From positions 1 to 64,000 of the forward strand of contig NZ_JADILO010000028.1 in the NCBI RefSeq assembly GCF_015278125.1: a stretch of DNA of 64,000 nt. Direction: 5' to 3'. Shown here piece by piece: positions 54,563-61,915 of the stretch (positions are counted from its first letter, which is position 1; each line of letters begins with the position of its first letter). The notes beneath the pieces were generated by a model. It did not search any database and had not been told where the DNA came from. It saw only the letters and a program-made list of their open reading frames with translations. The stretch comes from Vibrio fluminensis. GTDB lineage: Bacteria; Pseudomonadota; Gammaproteobacteria; Enterobacterales; Vibrionaceae. A program made the position numbers and the translations under genes.

Positions 54563-55488
54563 TAGCCTTCACCTCGCGTTTGTTGCTGAACAATGCTAAC
54601 AAACAGCTCTTCCAAACGGTTCGCTTTGTTACGCATCGACATCACTTGAATACCACTTTGAGTTAGCTGACTGAACACCGGATTAAGACCTTGCGTCTTC
54701 TCTACTTCAATCTCTAGCGAGCCATTAACCAAACGTTGCGATACCACGCTTTCAAGTTGTGGTACGTCACCCTCGCCTTCAATATCAAGAATAAAAGTCT
54801 CAACATGCAGTTTTGCCAGTAACGACTTCATCGAGGTATTTTCAATTAGCTCACCACGGTTAATAATGCCGATATTGCGACACAACATTTCCGCTTCTTC
54901 TAGGTAATGAGTGGTCAAGATAATCGTGATCCCCTGCTCTTGGTTAATCTCTTTGAGAAACTCCCACATTGAGCGACGCAACTCGATATCGACCCCAGCT
55001 GTGGGTTCATCGAGAATCAATAACTGCGGCTCGTGCATCAGAGCACGTGCAATCATCAAGCGGCGCTTCATACCACCAGAAAGGTTACGTGCGCGCTCTT
55101 TGCGCTTTTCCCACAAATCGAGCTTGGTTAAGTACTTCTCAGCACGCTCTTTAGCCAGCGATTTTGACACACCATAATAGCCAGCTTGCTGCATTACGAT
55201 CTGTTCAACCGTTTCAAACTGGTTGAAGTTAAACTCTTGTGGCACCAAACCTAGATTTTGCTTCGCGAGTTCAAGGTCGCTATCAATATCAAAGCCGAAC
55301 ACTTTGACCTTACCGGAAGTTTTGTTGACCAGCGATGAGATGACACCAATGGTGGTTGATTTACCTGCCCCGTTGGGTCCAAGTAGTGCGTAGAAGTCCC
55401 CTTTTTCAACATTGAGGCTGATTCCTTTTAGCGCCTCAAAACCGCCTGCATAAGTCTTACGCAGTTGATCTATTTCTAGTGCGTACAT
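54562..55488 (-). CDS. yadG: ABC transporter ATP-binding protein (YadG family)
   Basis: 308-residue ATPase of the ABC-2 exporter. Walker A GPNGAGKST, signature LSGGMKRRLMIA, Walker B LLILDEPTAGVD and H-loop TTHYLEEAE, then a C-terminal region of about 90 residues common in drug and lipid exporters. Coupled with yadH by a one-base overlap. Substrate not predictable. Confidence 0.93.
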   Translation of the reverse strand: MYALEIDQLRKTYAGGFEALKGISLNVEKGDFYALLGPNGAGKSTTIGVISSLVNKTSGKVKVFGFDIDSDLELAKQNLGLVPQEFNFNQFETVEQIVMQQAGYYGVSKSLAKERAEKYLTKLDLWEKRKERARNLSGGMKRRLMIARALMHEPQLLILDEPTAGVDIELRRSMWEFLKEINQEQGITIILTTHYLEEAEMLCRNIGIINRGELIENTSMKSLLAKLHVETFILDIEGEGDVPQLESVVSQRLVNGSLEIEVEKTQGLNPVFSQLTQSGIQVMSMRNKANRLEELFVSIVQQQTRGEG

Positions 55489-55643
55489 AGCTTCTCATTC
55501 TTTCTGCGTCGCAGTGTTTTGTACCGCGGCTGATTTTATCAATTGCATTAAGTCTATCGTCGAGTGACGATGATTACAATTAAACCTTTCGATTTTTTTC
55601 GAAATATTATCGTCGATGGTTGTGACTTAACGAAATAAACAAA

Positions 55644-55671
55644 AACGCCGTGAGCATAAACCCACGGCGTT
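55644..55671 (-). terminator. Terminator of the SulP gene
   Basis: AACGCCGTG and CACGGCGTT form a perfect 9-bp stem with a 10-base loop. Read on the minus strand it is followed by TTTGTTT, so it ends the SulP transcript. Confidence 0.88.
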
Positions 55672-55688
55672 CAACAGCATCGCTTTAC

Positions 55689-57362
55689 TTAAATTGAATA
55701 AACGGGCTCATCACTTCCTTCAACCTGCTTGGTTGCAGCTCGCAACGCTTCATAACGGAATGAGTAGGTATTTTCTATCGGCACTAAATCGAGAATATGG
55801 AACTTCTCAAGTTGCTGCCATATCTGCTTGTTAGGACACAGCAAGTACACCGCACAATTAGCATCCAACGCATCGTTAATTGCGTTTTCCAACGCGATAC
55901 CAACGGTGACATCAATCATAGGCACATCGGTCAAATCGAGGATCATCGCTTCGTAATCGGCAATACTGGTATGCTGACGAGAAATCGCCTTAGAGACACT
56001 AAATATCATTGGCCCAGATAAGTAGAAGAACAAAACCTTGCCATTCGCTTGATCAAGTAAAGCTCGCTCCACTTCCGTTAGGGGTACATCATCCTCATCC
56101 GCATCACTGATCGCTTTTACATGACGCGATTGCACGCGACTTAGTCGCTCAATAATAATGATATTGGAAATAAATACGCCAAGGCCAACCGCAGCAATCA
56201 AGTCAACAAACACCGTCAGCATCATAACGCCGTACATGATCGCCATACCTTGCATACTGACCTTATGTGCACGTTGGATAAAGCTCCAATCTAGAATATT
56301 GAAACCCACATACACTGCGATACCTGCTAACACGGCCATTGGGATCGGCTCAGTTAAGCCACCAGCCACCAATACCACTAACGCCAGCATTAACGCACGG
56401 ATCACACCAGATAGTGGCGAGCGCGCTCCAACTTGAATATTCGTTACCGTTCCCATCGTCGCACCTGCCCCTGGCAATGCACCAAATAAACCGGAGATCA
56501 TATTCGCTAATCCCTGACCACGCAGTTCTTTGTCAGAATCATGCTCTTTACGGGTCAGTGAGTCGCCAATCACCGCCGTTAGCAAAGTATCGATACAGCC
56601 TAAGGTACCCAGTACTAAGGCATCGATAATCATAGTGGTAAACATCTCAGGATTAATATGCGGCATAACCAGCGACGGTAAACCCGCTGGGATTTCACCA
56701 ATACGACGGATAGCATCGGTATCAAATAAAATCACAGAGAGTAATGTCACCGCCACTAAAGCGACTAACTGAGCCGGAACGAATTTACGGTATTTTTGCG
56801 GAAAGAAGAACAGAATGCCAAGGGTAAGAGCACCAAGCAAAAGCTCTGAAAATTTGATATTAGCGAGCAACTCCGGCAGAGCCTTGAGTGTACCAATCAC
56901 ACCGCCAGAAGGAGCGGCATGACCAAGCAGTGGCGAGATCTGTAGAATAATCAGGATAACCCCAATCCCTGACATAAATCCGGATATCACGCTATACGGC
57001 ATTAACGTAACGTATTTACCGAGTTTTAGTGTTCCCAGTAAAATCTGAAAAGCGCCGGCCATCATCACCACGGTAAAAGTCATGGCCATGCCCGTTTCCG
57101 GGTACTTCGCCATCATGCTAGTCAGGACCGCTGTCATGATCACGGTCATCGGGCCGGTTGGCTCTGAAATCAGCGTCGACGAACCACCAAATAGTGCGGC
57201 AAATAAGCCCACCATGATCGCGCCCCAAAGACCTGCTTCTGCTCCCGCTCCTGAGGCGACACCAAAGGCTAATGCCAAAGGTAACGAGATTATCGCGGTG
57301 GTAACTCCACCAAATAGATCGCCTTTGAAGTTGATGTCTTTAAAACGCTCTCCGAACAACAT
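55689..57362 (-). CDS. SulP family anion transporter with STAS domain, possible bicarbonate importer
   Basis: 557 residues: about twelve to fourteen membrane segments (from FGGVTTAIISLPLALAFGVASGAG onward, to about 410), then a cytoplasmic STAS domain (about 430-545) containing MIFSVSKAISRQHTSIADYEAMILDLTDVPMIDVT. ATG 57362 has AGGGAG five bases upstream and is preferred to GTG 57398, which has none. It is divergent from carbonic anhydrase can; SulP proteins paired with carbonic anhydrases (BicA type) import bicarbonate, so that substrate is likely but unproven. Confidence 0.88.
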   Translation of the reverse strand: MLFGERFKDINFKGDLFGGVTTAIISLPLALAFGVASGAGAEAGLWGAIMVGLFAALFGGSSTLISEPTGPMTVIMTAVLTSMMAKYPETGMAMTFTVVMMAGAFQILLGTLKLGKYVTLMPYSVISGFMSGIGVILIILQISPLLGHAAPSGGVIGTLKALPELLANIKFSELLLGALTLGILFFFPQKYRKFVPAQLVALVAVTLLSVILFDTDAIRRIGEIPAGLPSLVMPHINPEMFTTMIIDALVLGTLGCIDTLLTAVIGDSLTRKEHDSDKELRGQGLANMISGLFGALPGAGATMGTVTNIQVGARSPLSGVIRALMLALVVLVAGGLTEPIPMAVLAGIAVYVGFNILDWSFIQRAHKVSMQGMAIMYGVMMLTVFVDLIAAVGLGVFISNIIIIERLSRVQSRHVKAISDADEDDVPLTEVERALLDQANGKVLFFYLSGPMIFSVSKAISRQHTSIADYEAMILDLTDVPMIDVTVGIALENAINDALDANCAVYLLCPNKQIWQQLEKFHILDLVPIENTYSFRYEALRAATKQVEGSDEPVYSI

Positions 57363-57604
57363 ATTGCTCCCTGTAATATGCGAAAAGATTTTAGTCACTG
57401 TAACAAATGTTTAGATTCACTTAAATGTGTTAACTGGCGCAAAACTTAGAGGAAATCGAGCCAAATGCCTTTTTCCCCGCCAAGTCTATGCGTTTTGCTA
57501 CGATAACAAGTCAGATGAGTGCCTAAGAACGTATATTTAACGGGATCGATTTTGTAACATTGTGTATATTATCGCCTAGAAACTTTAGGGATATATGCAC
57601 AACC

Positions 57605-58273
57605 ATGCCGAAAATCAAACAGCTCTTTGATAACAACTCTAAGTGGTCGGAAGAAATTAAATCTGAACGACCGGAATATTTTGCTAAGCTTGCCGAAGGA
57701 CAAAAGCCCGATTTTCTTTGGATTGGTTGCTCTGATAGTCGAGTCCCGGCGGAAAGACTGACTGGGCTCTTTTCCGGGGAGCTCTTTGTCCATCGCAATG
57801 TAGCCAACCTTGTCATTCACACCGATCTAAATTGCCTTTCTGTTGTCCAATACGCTGTCGACGTTCTCAAAGTAAAACACATCATTATTTGTGGCCACTA
57901 CGGCTGTGGTGGTGTTAATGCCGCGATCGAAAATCCAAAACTCGGTTTGATTAATAACTGGTTACTCCACATTCGCGATATCTACTTCAAACATCGTTCT
58001 TACCTAGATCAAATGCCGGAGCAAGATAAGGCCGATAAATTGGCTGAACTCAACGTAGCTGAACAAGTGTACAACCTTGGCAACTCAACCATTATGCAAA
58101 ATGCTTGGGAACGCGATCAGGAAGTCGAAATTCATGGCGTGGTCTATGGTATTGAAGATGGGCGTTTAGAATATTTAGGTATTCGCTCTCACTCAATCGA
58201 AACTGTTGAAGCGTCTTATCAAACAGCAATGGATAAGATTCTTAACCCAGATTACAAACTGCTTTGTCGCTAA
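57605..58273 (+). CDS. can: Beta-class carbonic anhydrase
   Basis: Interconverts CO2 and bicarbonate. The 222 residues carry the zinc ligands C42, H98 and C101 with the D44-R46 dyad (GCSDSRVP and CGHYGCGG), the E. coli Can pattern. ATG 57605 (MPKIKQLF) is used; the frame is open to 57560 but the added residues are not family-like. No strong ribosome site is seen (AGGGAT lies about 15 bases upstream). Ends at a strong terminator shared with hpt. Confidence 0.95.
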   Translation: MPKIKQLFDNNSKWSEEIKSERPEYFAKLAEGQKPDFLWIGCSDSRVPAERLTGLFSGELFVHRNVANLVIHTDLNCLSVVQYAVDVLKVKHIIICGHYGCGGVNAAIENPKLGLINNWLLHIRDIYFKHRSYLDQMPEQDKADKLAELNVAEQVYNLGNSTIMQNAWERDQEVEIHGVVYGIEDGRLEYLGIRSHSIETVEASYQTAMDKILNPDYKLLCR

Positions 58274-58288
58274 GCTAGTTCAAGATAG

Positions 58289-58321
58289 TAAAAAACCCAT
58301 CACTCATGATGGGTTTTTTTA
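58289..58321. terminator. Bidirectional terminator between can and hpt
   Basis: ACCCATCA (58295-58302) and TGATGGGT (58307-58314) with a CTCA loop, flanked by A-run and T-run. It lies between two convergent genes. Confidence 0.92.
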
Positions 58322-58338
58322 TTCATATGGCCTGAAAA

Positions 58339-58869
58339 TTATTCCTGAGGAACAACTTTACCAATGAATGGTAGATGGCGGTACTTCTGCGCGTAGTCAA
58401 TACCGACACCCACAACAAACTCGTCAGGAATTTCAAAACCGACCCACTTAACAGGAACGTTAACTTCGCGACGTGATGGTTTATCAAGTAATGTACAAAT
58501 CTCAATAGATTTAGGTTCACGAAGCGACAGGATCTCTTTTACTTTCGCTAGAGTGTTACCAGTATCGATAATATCTTCTACCAGCAAAACATCTTTACCT
58601 TTGATGTCATCATCAAGGTCTTTAAGAATACGTACGTCACGCGAACTCTCCATGGTATTACCGTAGCTAGAAGCAGTCATAAAGTCGACTTGGTGAGTCA
58701 ATTCAATACTACGCGCTAAATCTGCCATAAATACAAATGAGCCGCGTAATAGCCCCACCATCACAAGATCTTCACTACCTTGATAGTGTTCAGTGATTTG
58801 CTTACCTAGTTCGCGTACACGTTCCTGAACTTCCTGCTCAGAAATCATTACTTCTATTGTGTGTTTCAT
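58339..58869 (-). CDS. hpt: Hypoxanthine phosphoribosyltransferase
   Basis: Purine salvage: makes IMP (and GMP) from the base and PRPP. The 176 residues have the PRPP-binding motif VLLVEDIIDTGNTL and the flexible-loop segment SSYGNTMES, then KWVGFEIPDEFVVGVGIDYAQKYRHLPFIG at the C-terminus. ATG 58869. Divergent from the luxR-type regulator, as hpt-hapR is in V. cholerae. Confidence 0.97.
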   Translation of the reverse strand: MKHTIEVMISEQEVQERVRELGKQITEHYQGSEDLVMVGLLRGSFVFMADLARSIELTHQVDFMTASSYGNTMESSRDVRILKDLDDDIKGKDVLLVEDIIDTGNTLAKVKEILSLREPKSIEICTLLDKPSRREVNVPVKWVGFEIPDEFVVGVGIDYAQKYRHLPFIGKVVPQE

Positions 58870-59260
58870 ACCATTCTCGTTTGTCGTTTCAGTATTTGGC
58901 TAATAGTAGTCCAAACACTGACAATTTTTCGAACGCGTAGTTTAGCACCGCCATCGAGTAAGGAAAGACCATTACGAAAGAGTTTACATTGAGCCCAGTA
59001 AACAATATGACCTCTCGCACGTTACTAACAAATGTGATTATAAAATGTACTGAAAACATTGACCACGCCCATATGCACCATTACACTCATAAACGCGATA
59101 CACAATTAACAAAATAATTAATAGGGCAAAGCCCAAACTACCTAAAAATCATGGTTTTACTTCTGGTGAATTACGTACTTTCAACTGAGACAGTTAGAAG
59201 TAAGTGCTGAGATGTAACTAACACATGGAAGGTATCAACTCTATTGGCAAGGAATAACTT
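58870..59260 (+). promoter_or_regulatory. luxR: Intergenic region of hpt and the luxR-type regulator (391 bases)
   Basis: No protein gene is seen. The region holds the divergent promoters and the long untranslated leader expected for LuxR/HapR genes. AT-rich stretches such as ACAATTAACAAAATAATTAAT (59101-59120) loosely resemble the LuxR-family operator and could mediate autoregulation, but this match is weak. The leader end is listed separately. Confidence 0.5.
59214..59254 (+). promoter_or_regulatory. luxR: Leader segment with the ribosome site and predicted Qrr sRNA pairing
   Basis: The leader contains CTAACA (59218-59223) and TTGGCAAGG (59244-59252), the second overlapping the ribosome site AAGGAA before ATG 59261. 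In vibrios the Qrr sRNAs pair with this part of hapR/luxR mRNA and block translation. The two blocks agree with my memory of the conserved Qrr region (GUUAG and CUAGCCAA); the full pairing is not computed. Confidence 0.55.
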
Positions 59261-59875
59261 ATGGACTCAATTGCAAAAAGACCTAGAACTCGTCTTTCGC
59301 CCAAAAAGCGAAAACAACAACTCATGGATATCTCACTCGAGGTATTTGCACGCCGTGGAATTGGCCGTGGGGGTCATGCAGACATCGCTGAAATTGCACA
59401 AGTTTCAGTAGCAACGGTATTTAACTACTTCCCTACCAGAGAAGACTTAGTTGATGATGTGCTTAACTATGTTGTTCGTCAGTTTTCTAATTTCCTATCA
59501 GACAATATCGACCTTGATCTGCACGCAAAGGAAAATTTGGAAAACATCACTGGCTCAATGCTCGATCTTATCGCTCAAGATTGCGATTGGTTGAAAGTAT
59601 GGTTTGAGTGGAGTGCATCAACTCGTGATGAGGTTTGGCCGCTATTTGTGAGTACCAACCGCACTAACCAACTTCTAGTGAAGAATATGTTTATCAAGGC
59701 TCAGGAACGTGGTGAAGTTTGTGATGAACATGACTCAGAAGACCTAGCAACTTTATTCCACGGCATTTGCTACTCACTGTTTGTTCAGGCAAACCGTAGT
59801 CGTGAACATAGCGAACTCGTCAAGCTAGCTGATAGTTACCTAAATATGTTGTGCATCTACAAGACCGCAGAGTAA
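59261..59875 (+). CDS. luxR: LuxR/HapR/SmcR-type quorum-sensing master regulator (TetR family)
   Basis: 204-residue TetR-family dimer that switches quorum-sensing genes at high cell density. The N-terminus MDSIAKRPRTRLSPKKRKQQLMDISLEVF leads into the helix-turn-helix HADIAEIAQVSVATVFNYFPTREDLVDDVL (about 39-68). The rest, including WLKVWFEWSASTRDEVWPLF, is nearly the V. harveyi LuxR / V. vulnificus SmcR protein. Not related to the LuxI/LuxR autoinducer receptors. Regulated post-transcriptionally by Qrr RNAs. The species name of the gene (hapR, opaR, smcR) depends on the organism. Confidence 0.96.
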   Translation: MDSIAKRPRTRLSPKKRKQQLMDISLEVFARRGIGRGGHADIAEIAQVSVATVFNYFPTREDLVDDVLNYVVRQFSNFLSDNIDLDLHAKENLENITGSMLDLIAQDCDWLKVWFEWSASTRDEVWPLFVSTNRTNQLLVKNMFIKAQERGEVCDEHDSEDLATLFHGICYSLFVQANRSREHSELVKLADSYLNMLCIYKTAE

Positions 59876-59892
59876 CACTTATTGTAATGACG

Positions 59893-59922
59893 AAAGCTGA
59901 TGTGAAAACATCAGCTTTTTTT
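59893..59922 (+). terminator. Terminator of the luxR-type gene
   Basis: AAAGCTGATGT (59893-59903) and ACATCAGCTTT (59908-59918) make an 11-bp perfect stem with a GAAA loop, followed by TTTT. Confidence 0.93.
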
Positions 59923-59964
59923 ATACCAATCAGGACAAGTAAGTGGTCAGAAAATTGCGCAAGA

Positions 59965-60046
59965 AAAATCGCTTAGAACTAGGCGCAGATTGCCGCTAAC
60001 TAGTTATTCTAATTACAAAATCTGCAACAACGTTATCAGCGATTTT
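59965..60046. repeat. Palindromic repeat element A (MITE-like) after luxR
   Basis: Outer 9-bp perfect arms AAAATCGCT (59965-59973) and AGCGATTTT (60038-60046) enclose inner 7-bp arms GCAGATT (59985-59991) and AATCTGC (60019-60025). I recall very similar sequence, starting upstream at the TTGCGCAAG segment, scattered in many Vibrio genomes. No open frame. Boundaries are approximate. Confidence 0.65.
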
Positions 60047-60076
60047 AATCAGCAAGAATGATCAAAGACTCTATAT

Positions 60077-60217
60077 ATACTCAAAATAATTGGAGTTGCA
60101 GCTAGGCAACAAGTAAATTCAGCCCTATGAACATAGGCGTACTATGTGACTAGGGCGGCCGGCGAACCGGTGAAATTACGCAGTTAACGACGCTGCGGCT
60201 TCAAGTATGAAGAGTAT
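60077..60217. repeat. Palindromic repeat element B (MITE-like) abutting the lpd stop
   Basis: Imperfect terminal inverted repeats of about 25 bases (ATACTC...GCAG at 60077-60101 and CTGC...GAGTAT at 60193-60217) enclose a second dyad, GCCCTA (60122-60127) with TAGGGC (60151-60156) and ACATAG (60131-60136) with CTATGT (60142-60147). Similar elements are, from memory, dispersed in Vibrio intergenic regions. It ends at the base before the lpd stop codon, so it replaces any native terminator. No open frame. Confidence 0.7.
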
Positions 60218-61648
60218 TTACTTTTTCTTCTTCACAGCTTTCTTATTTGGCAGGTCAGTAATTGAACCTTCAAATACTTCAGCCGCTAGACCAACAGACT
60301 CGTGTAGCGTTGGGTGAGCGTGGATAGTTAGTGCGATATCTTCCGCATCACAACCCATCTCGATCGCTAGACCGATTTCACCTAGTAGTTCACCACCGTT
60401 AGTACCAACGATAGCACCACCAATAACACGGTGAGTCTCTTTATCAAAGATAAGCTTAGTCATACCGTCAGCGCAGTCAGATGCGATTGCACGACCTGAA
60501 GCTGCCCATGGGAATGTTGCTACTTCGTAGTTAATGCCTTCCGCTTTTGCTTCTTTCTCAGTCTTACCAACCCATGCCACTTCTGGCTCAGTGTAAGCGA
60601 TTGAAGGAATAACTTTAGGGTCAAAGTAGTGCTTCTTACCAGAAATAACTTCTGCAGCTACGTGACCTTCATGCACACCTTTGTGCGCAAGCATTGGTTG
60701 ACCAACGATGTCACCGATTGCAAAGATATGCGGTACGTTAGTACGCATTTGCTTATCAACGTTGATAAAGCCGCGCTCGTCCACTTCAACACCCGCTTTC
60801 TCACCATCGATCAACAGACCGTTTGGCACACGACCGATCGCTACTAGAACTGCATCGTAACGCTCAGCTTCTGCTGGCGCTTTCTTGCCTTCCATTGAAA
60901 CGTAGATACCATCTTCTTTCGCTTCAACTGCAGTTACTTTAGTTTCTAGCATCAAGTTGAATTTCTTCTCGATGCGCTTAGTGAATACTTTAACGATGTC
61001 TTTATCCGCGGCAGGGATAACTTGGTCGAACATCTCAACCACATCAACTTTCGAACCTAGCGAGTGGTAAACCGTACCCATCTCTAGACCGATGATACCA
61101 CCACCCATGATAAGAAGTTTTTCTGGTACTTCTTTTAGCTCAAGCGCGTCAGTTGAATCCCAAATACGTGGGTCTTCATGTGGGATAAATGGTAGTTTAA
61201 TTGGACGAGAACCCGCCGCAACGATCGCATTGTCGAAGTTAACTACTGTAGATTCACCTTCGCCCTCAACTAGGATTGAGTTAGGACCAGTGAATTTACC
61301 GTAACCGTTAACCACTGTTACGTTACGCATTTTCGCCATACCAGCTAGACCGCCAGTCAGCTGATTAACAACTTTTTCTTTCCAGATACGGATTTTGCTG
61401 ATGTCAGTTTGTGGCTCACCAAACACAACACCATGCTCAGCCATCGCTTTTGCTTCTTCGATAACTTTAGATACGTGCAGTAGTGCTTTTGATGGGATAC
61501 AACCTACGTTAAGACATACACCACCAAGAGTGCTGTAACGCTCAACTAGAACGGTCTCTAGACCTAAGTCTGCACAACGGAATGCAGCAGAGTAACCAGC
61601 AGGACCAGAACCAAGTACAACAACTTGGGCTTTAATTTCTTTGCTCAT
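60218..61648 (-). CDS. lpdA: Lipoamide dehydrogenase (E3)
   Basis: FAD enzyme that reoxidises the lipoyl groups of pyruvate and 2-oxoglutarate dehydrogenases and the glycine cleavage system. The 476 residues show the FAD site VVVLGSGPAGYSAAFR, the redox disulfide GGVCLNVGCIPSKAL, the NAD site and the C-terminal catalytic dyad HAHPTLHESVGLAAE. It follows aceF after 267 bases and ends in a lysine-rich tail. Last gene of the aceE-aceF-lpd set. Confidence 0.97.
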   Translation of the reverse strand: MSKEIKAQVVVLGSGPAGYSAAFRCADLGLETVLVERYSTLGGVCLNVGCIPSKALLHVSKVIEEAKAMAEHGVVFGEPQTDISKIRIWKEKVVNQLTGGLAGMAKMRNVTVVNGYGKFTGPNSILVEGEGESTVVNFDNAIVAAGSRPIKLPFIPHEDPRIWDSTDALELKEVPEKLLIMGGGIIGLEMGTVYHSLGSKVDVVEMFDQVIPAADKDIVKVFTKRIEKKFNLMLETKVTAVEAKEDGIYVSMEGKKAPAEAERYDAVLVAIGRVPNGLLIDGEKAGVEVDERGFINVDKQMRTNVPHIFAIGDIVGQPMLAHKGVHEGHVAAEVISGKKHYFDPKVIPSIAYTEPEVAWVGKTEKEAKAEGINYEVATFPWAASGRAIASDCADGMTKLIFDKETHRVIGGAIVGTNGGELLGEIGLAIEMGCDAEDIALTIHAHPTLHESVGLAAEVFEGSITDLPNKKAVKKKK

Positions 61649-61875
61649 TTTGACCTCTTGTAGTCATTATCCCTAACAGGCTGAATGGGTATTGATGTTA
61701 TGTGTTCAAACTTTTTGCTTGTTTTAAACAGCTTTTCAGACCGTCAATATTTTACAGAGATGTTAACGATGTGAAAAGTAAATCAATTTAGCCTGTGAGC
61801 TAGACAGCAATTCGACCTTACATACTCACAGTTTGAGTAGGTATTTAATCCAATTGTCAGGTAATAGTGTTAATG

Positions 61876-61897
61876 GAGGCAGCAATAATGCCGCCTC
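61876..61897 (-). other. Hairpin between aceF and lpd
   Basis: On the minus strand GAGGCGGCA (61897-61889) pairs with TGCTGCCTC (61884-61876) with one G-U pair and a 4-base loop, 18 bases after the aceF stop. No T-run follows, so it is probably a stabilising or attenuating stem rather than a full terminator. The remaining bases to lpd, about 230, show no gene. Confidence 0.55.
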
Positions 61898-61915
61898 TCG
61901 TTCGTCTTGTCTAAA

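Noticed and set aside
57363..57398. Upstream GTG start for the SulP protein
   Set aside because: No ribosome site there, while AGGGAG precedes ATG 57362.
59101..59120. LuxR autoregulatory operator in the luxR leader
   Set aside because: Only a loose AT-rich resemblance to the LuxR consensus; recorded as a possibility but not called.
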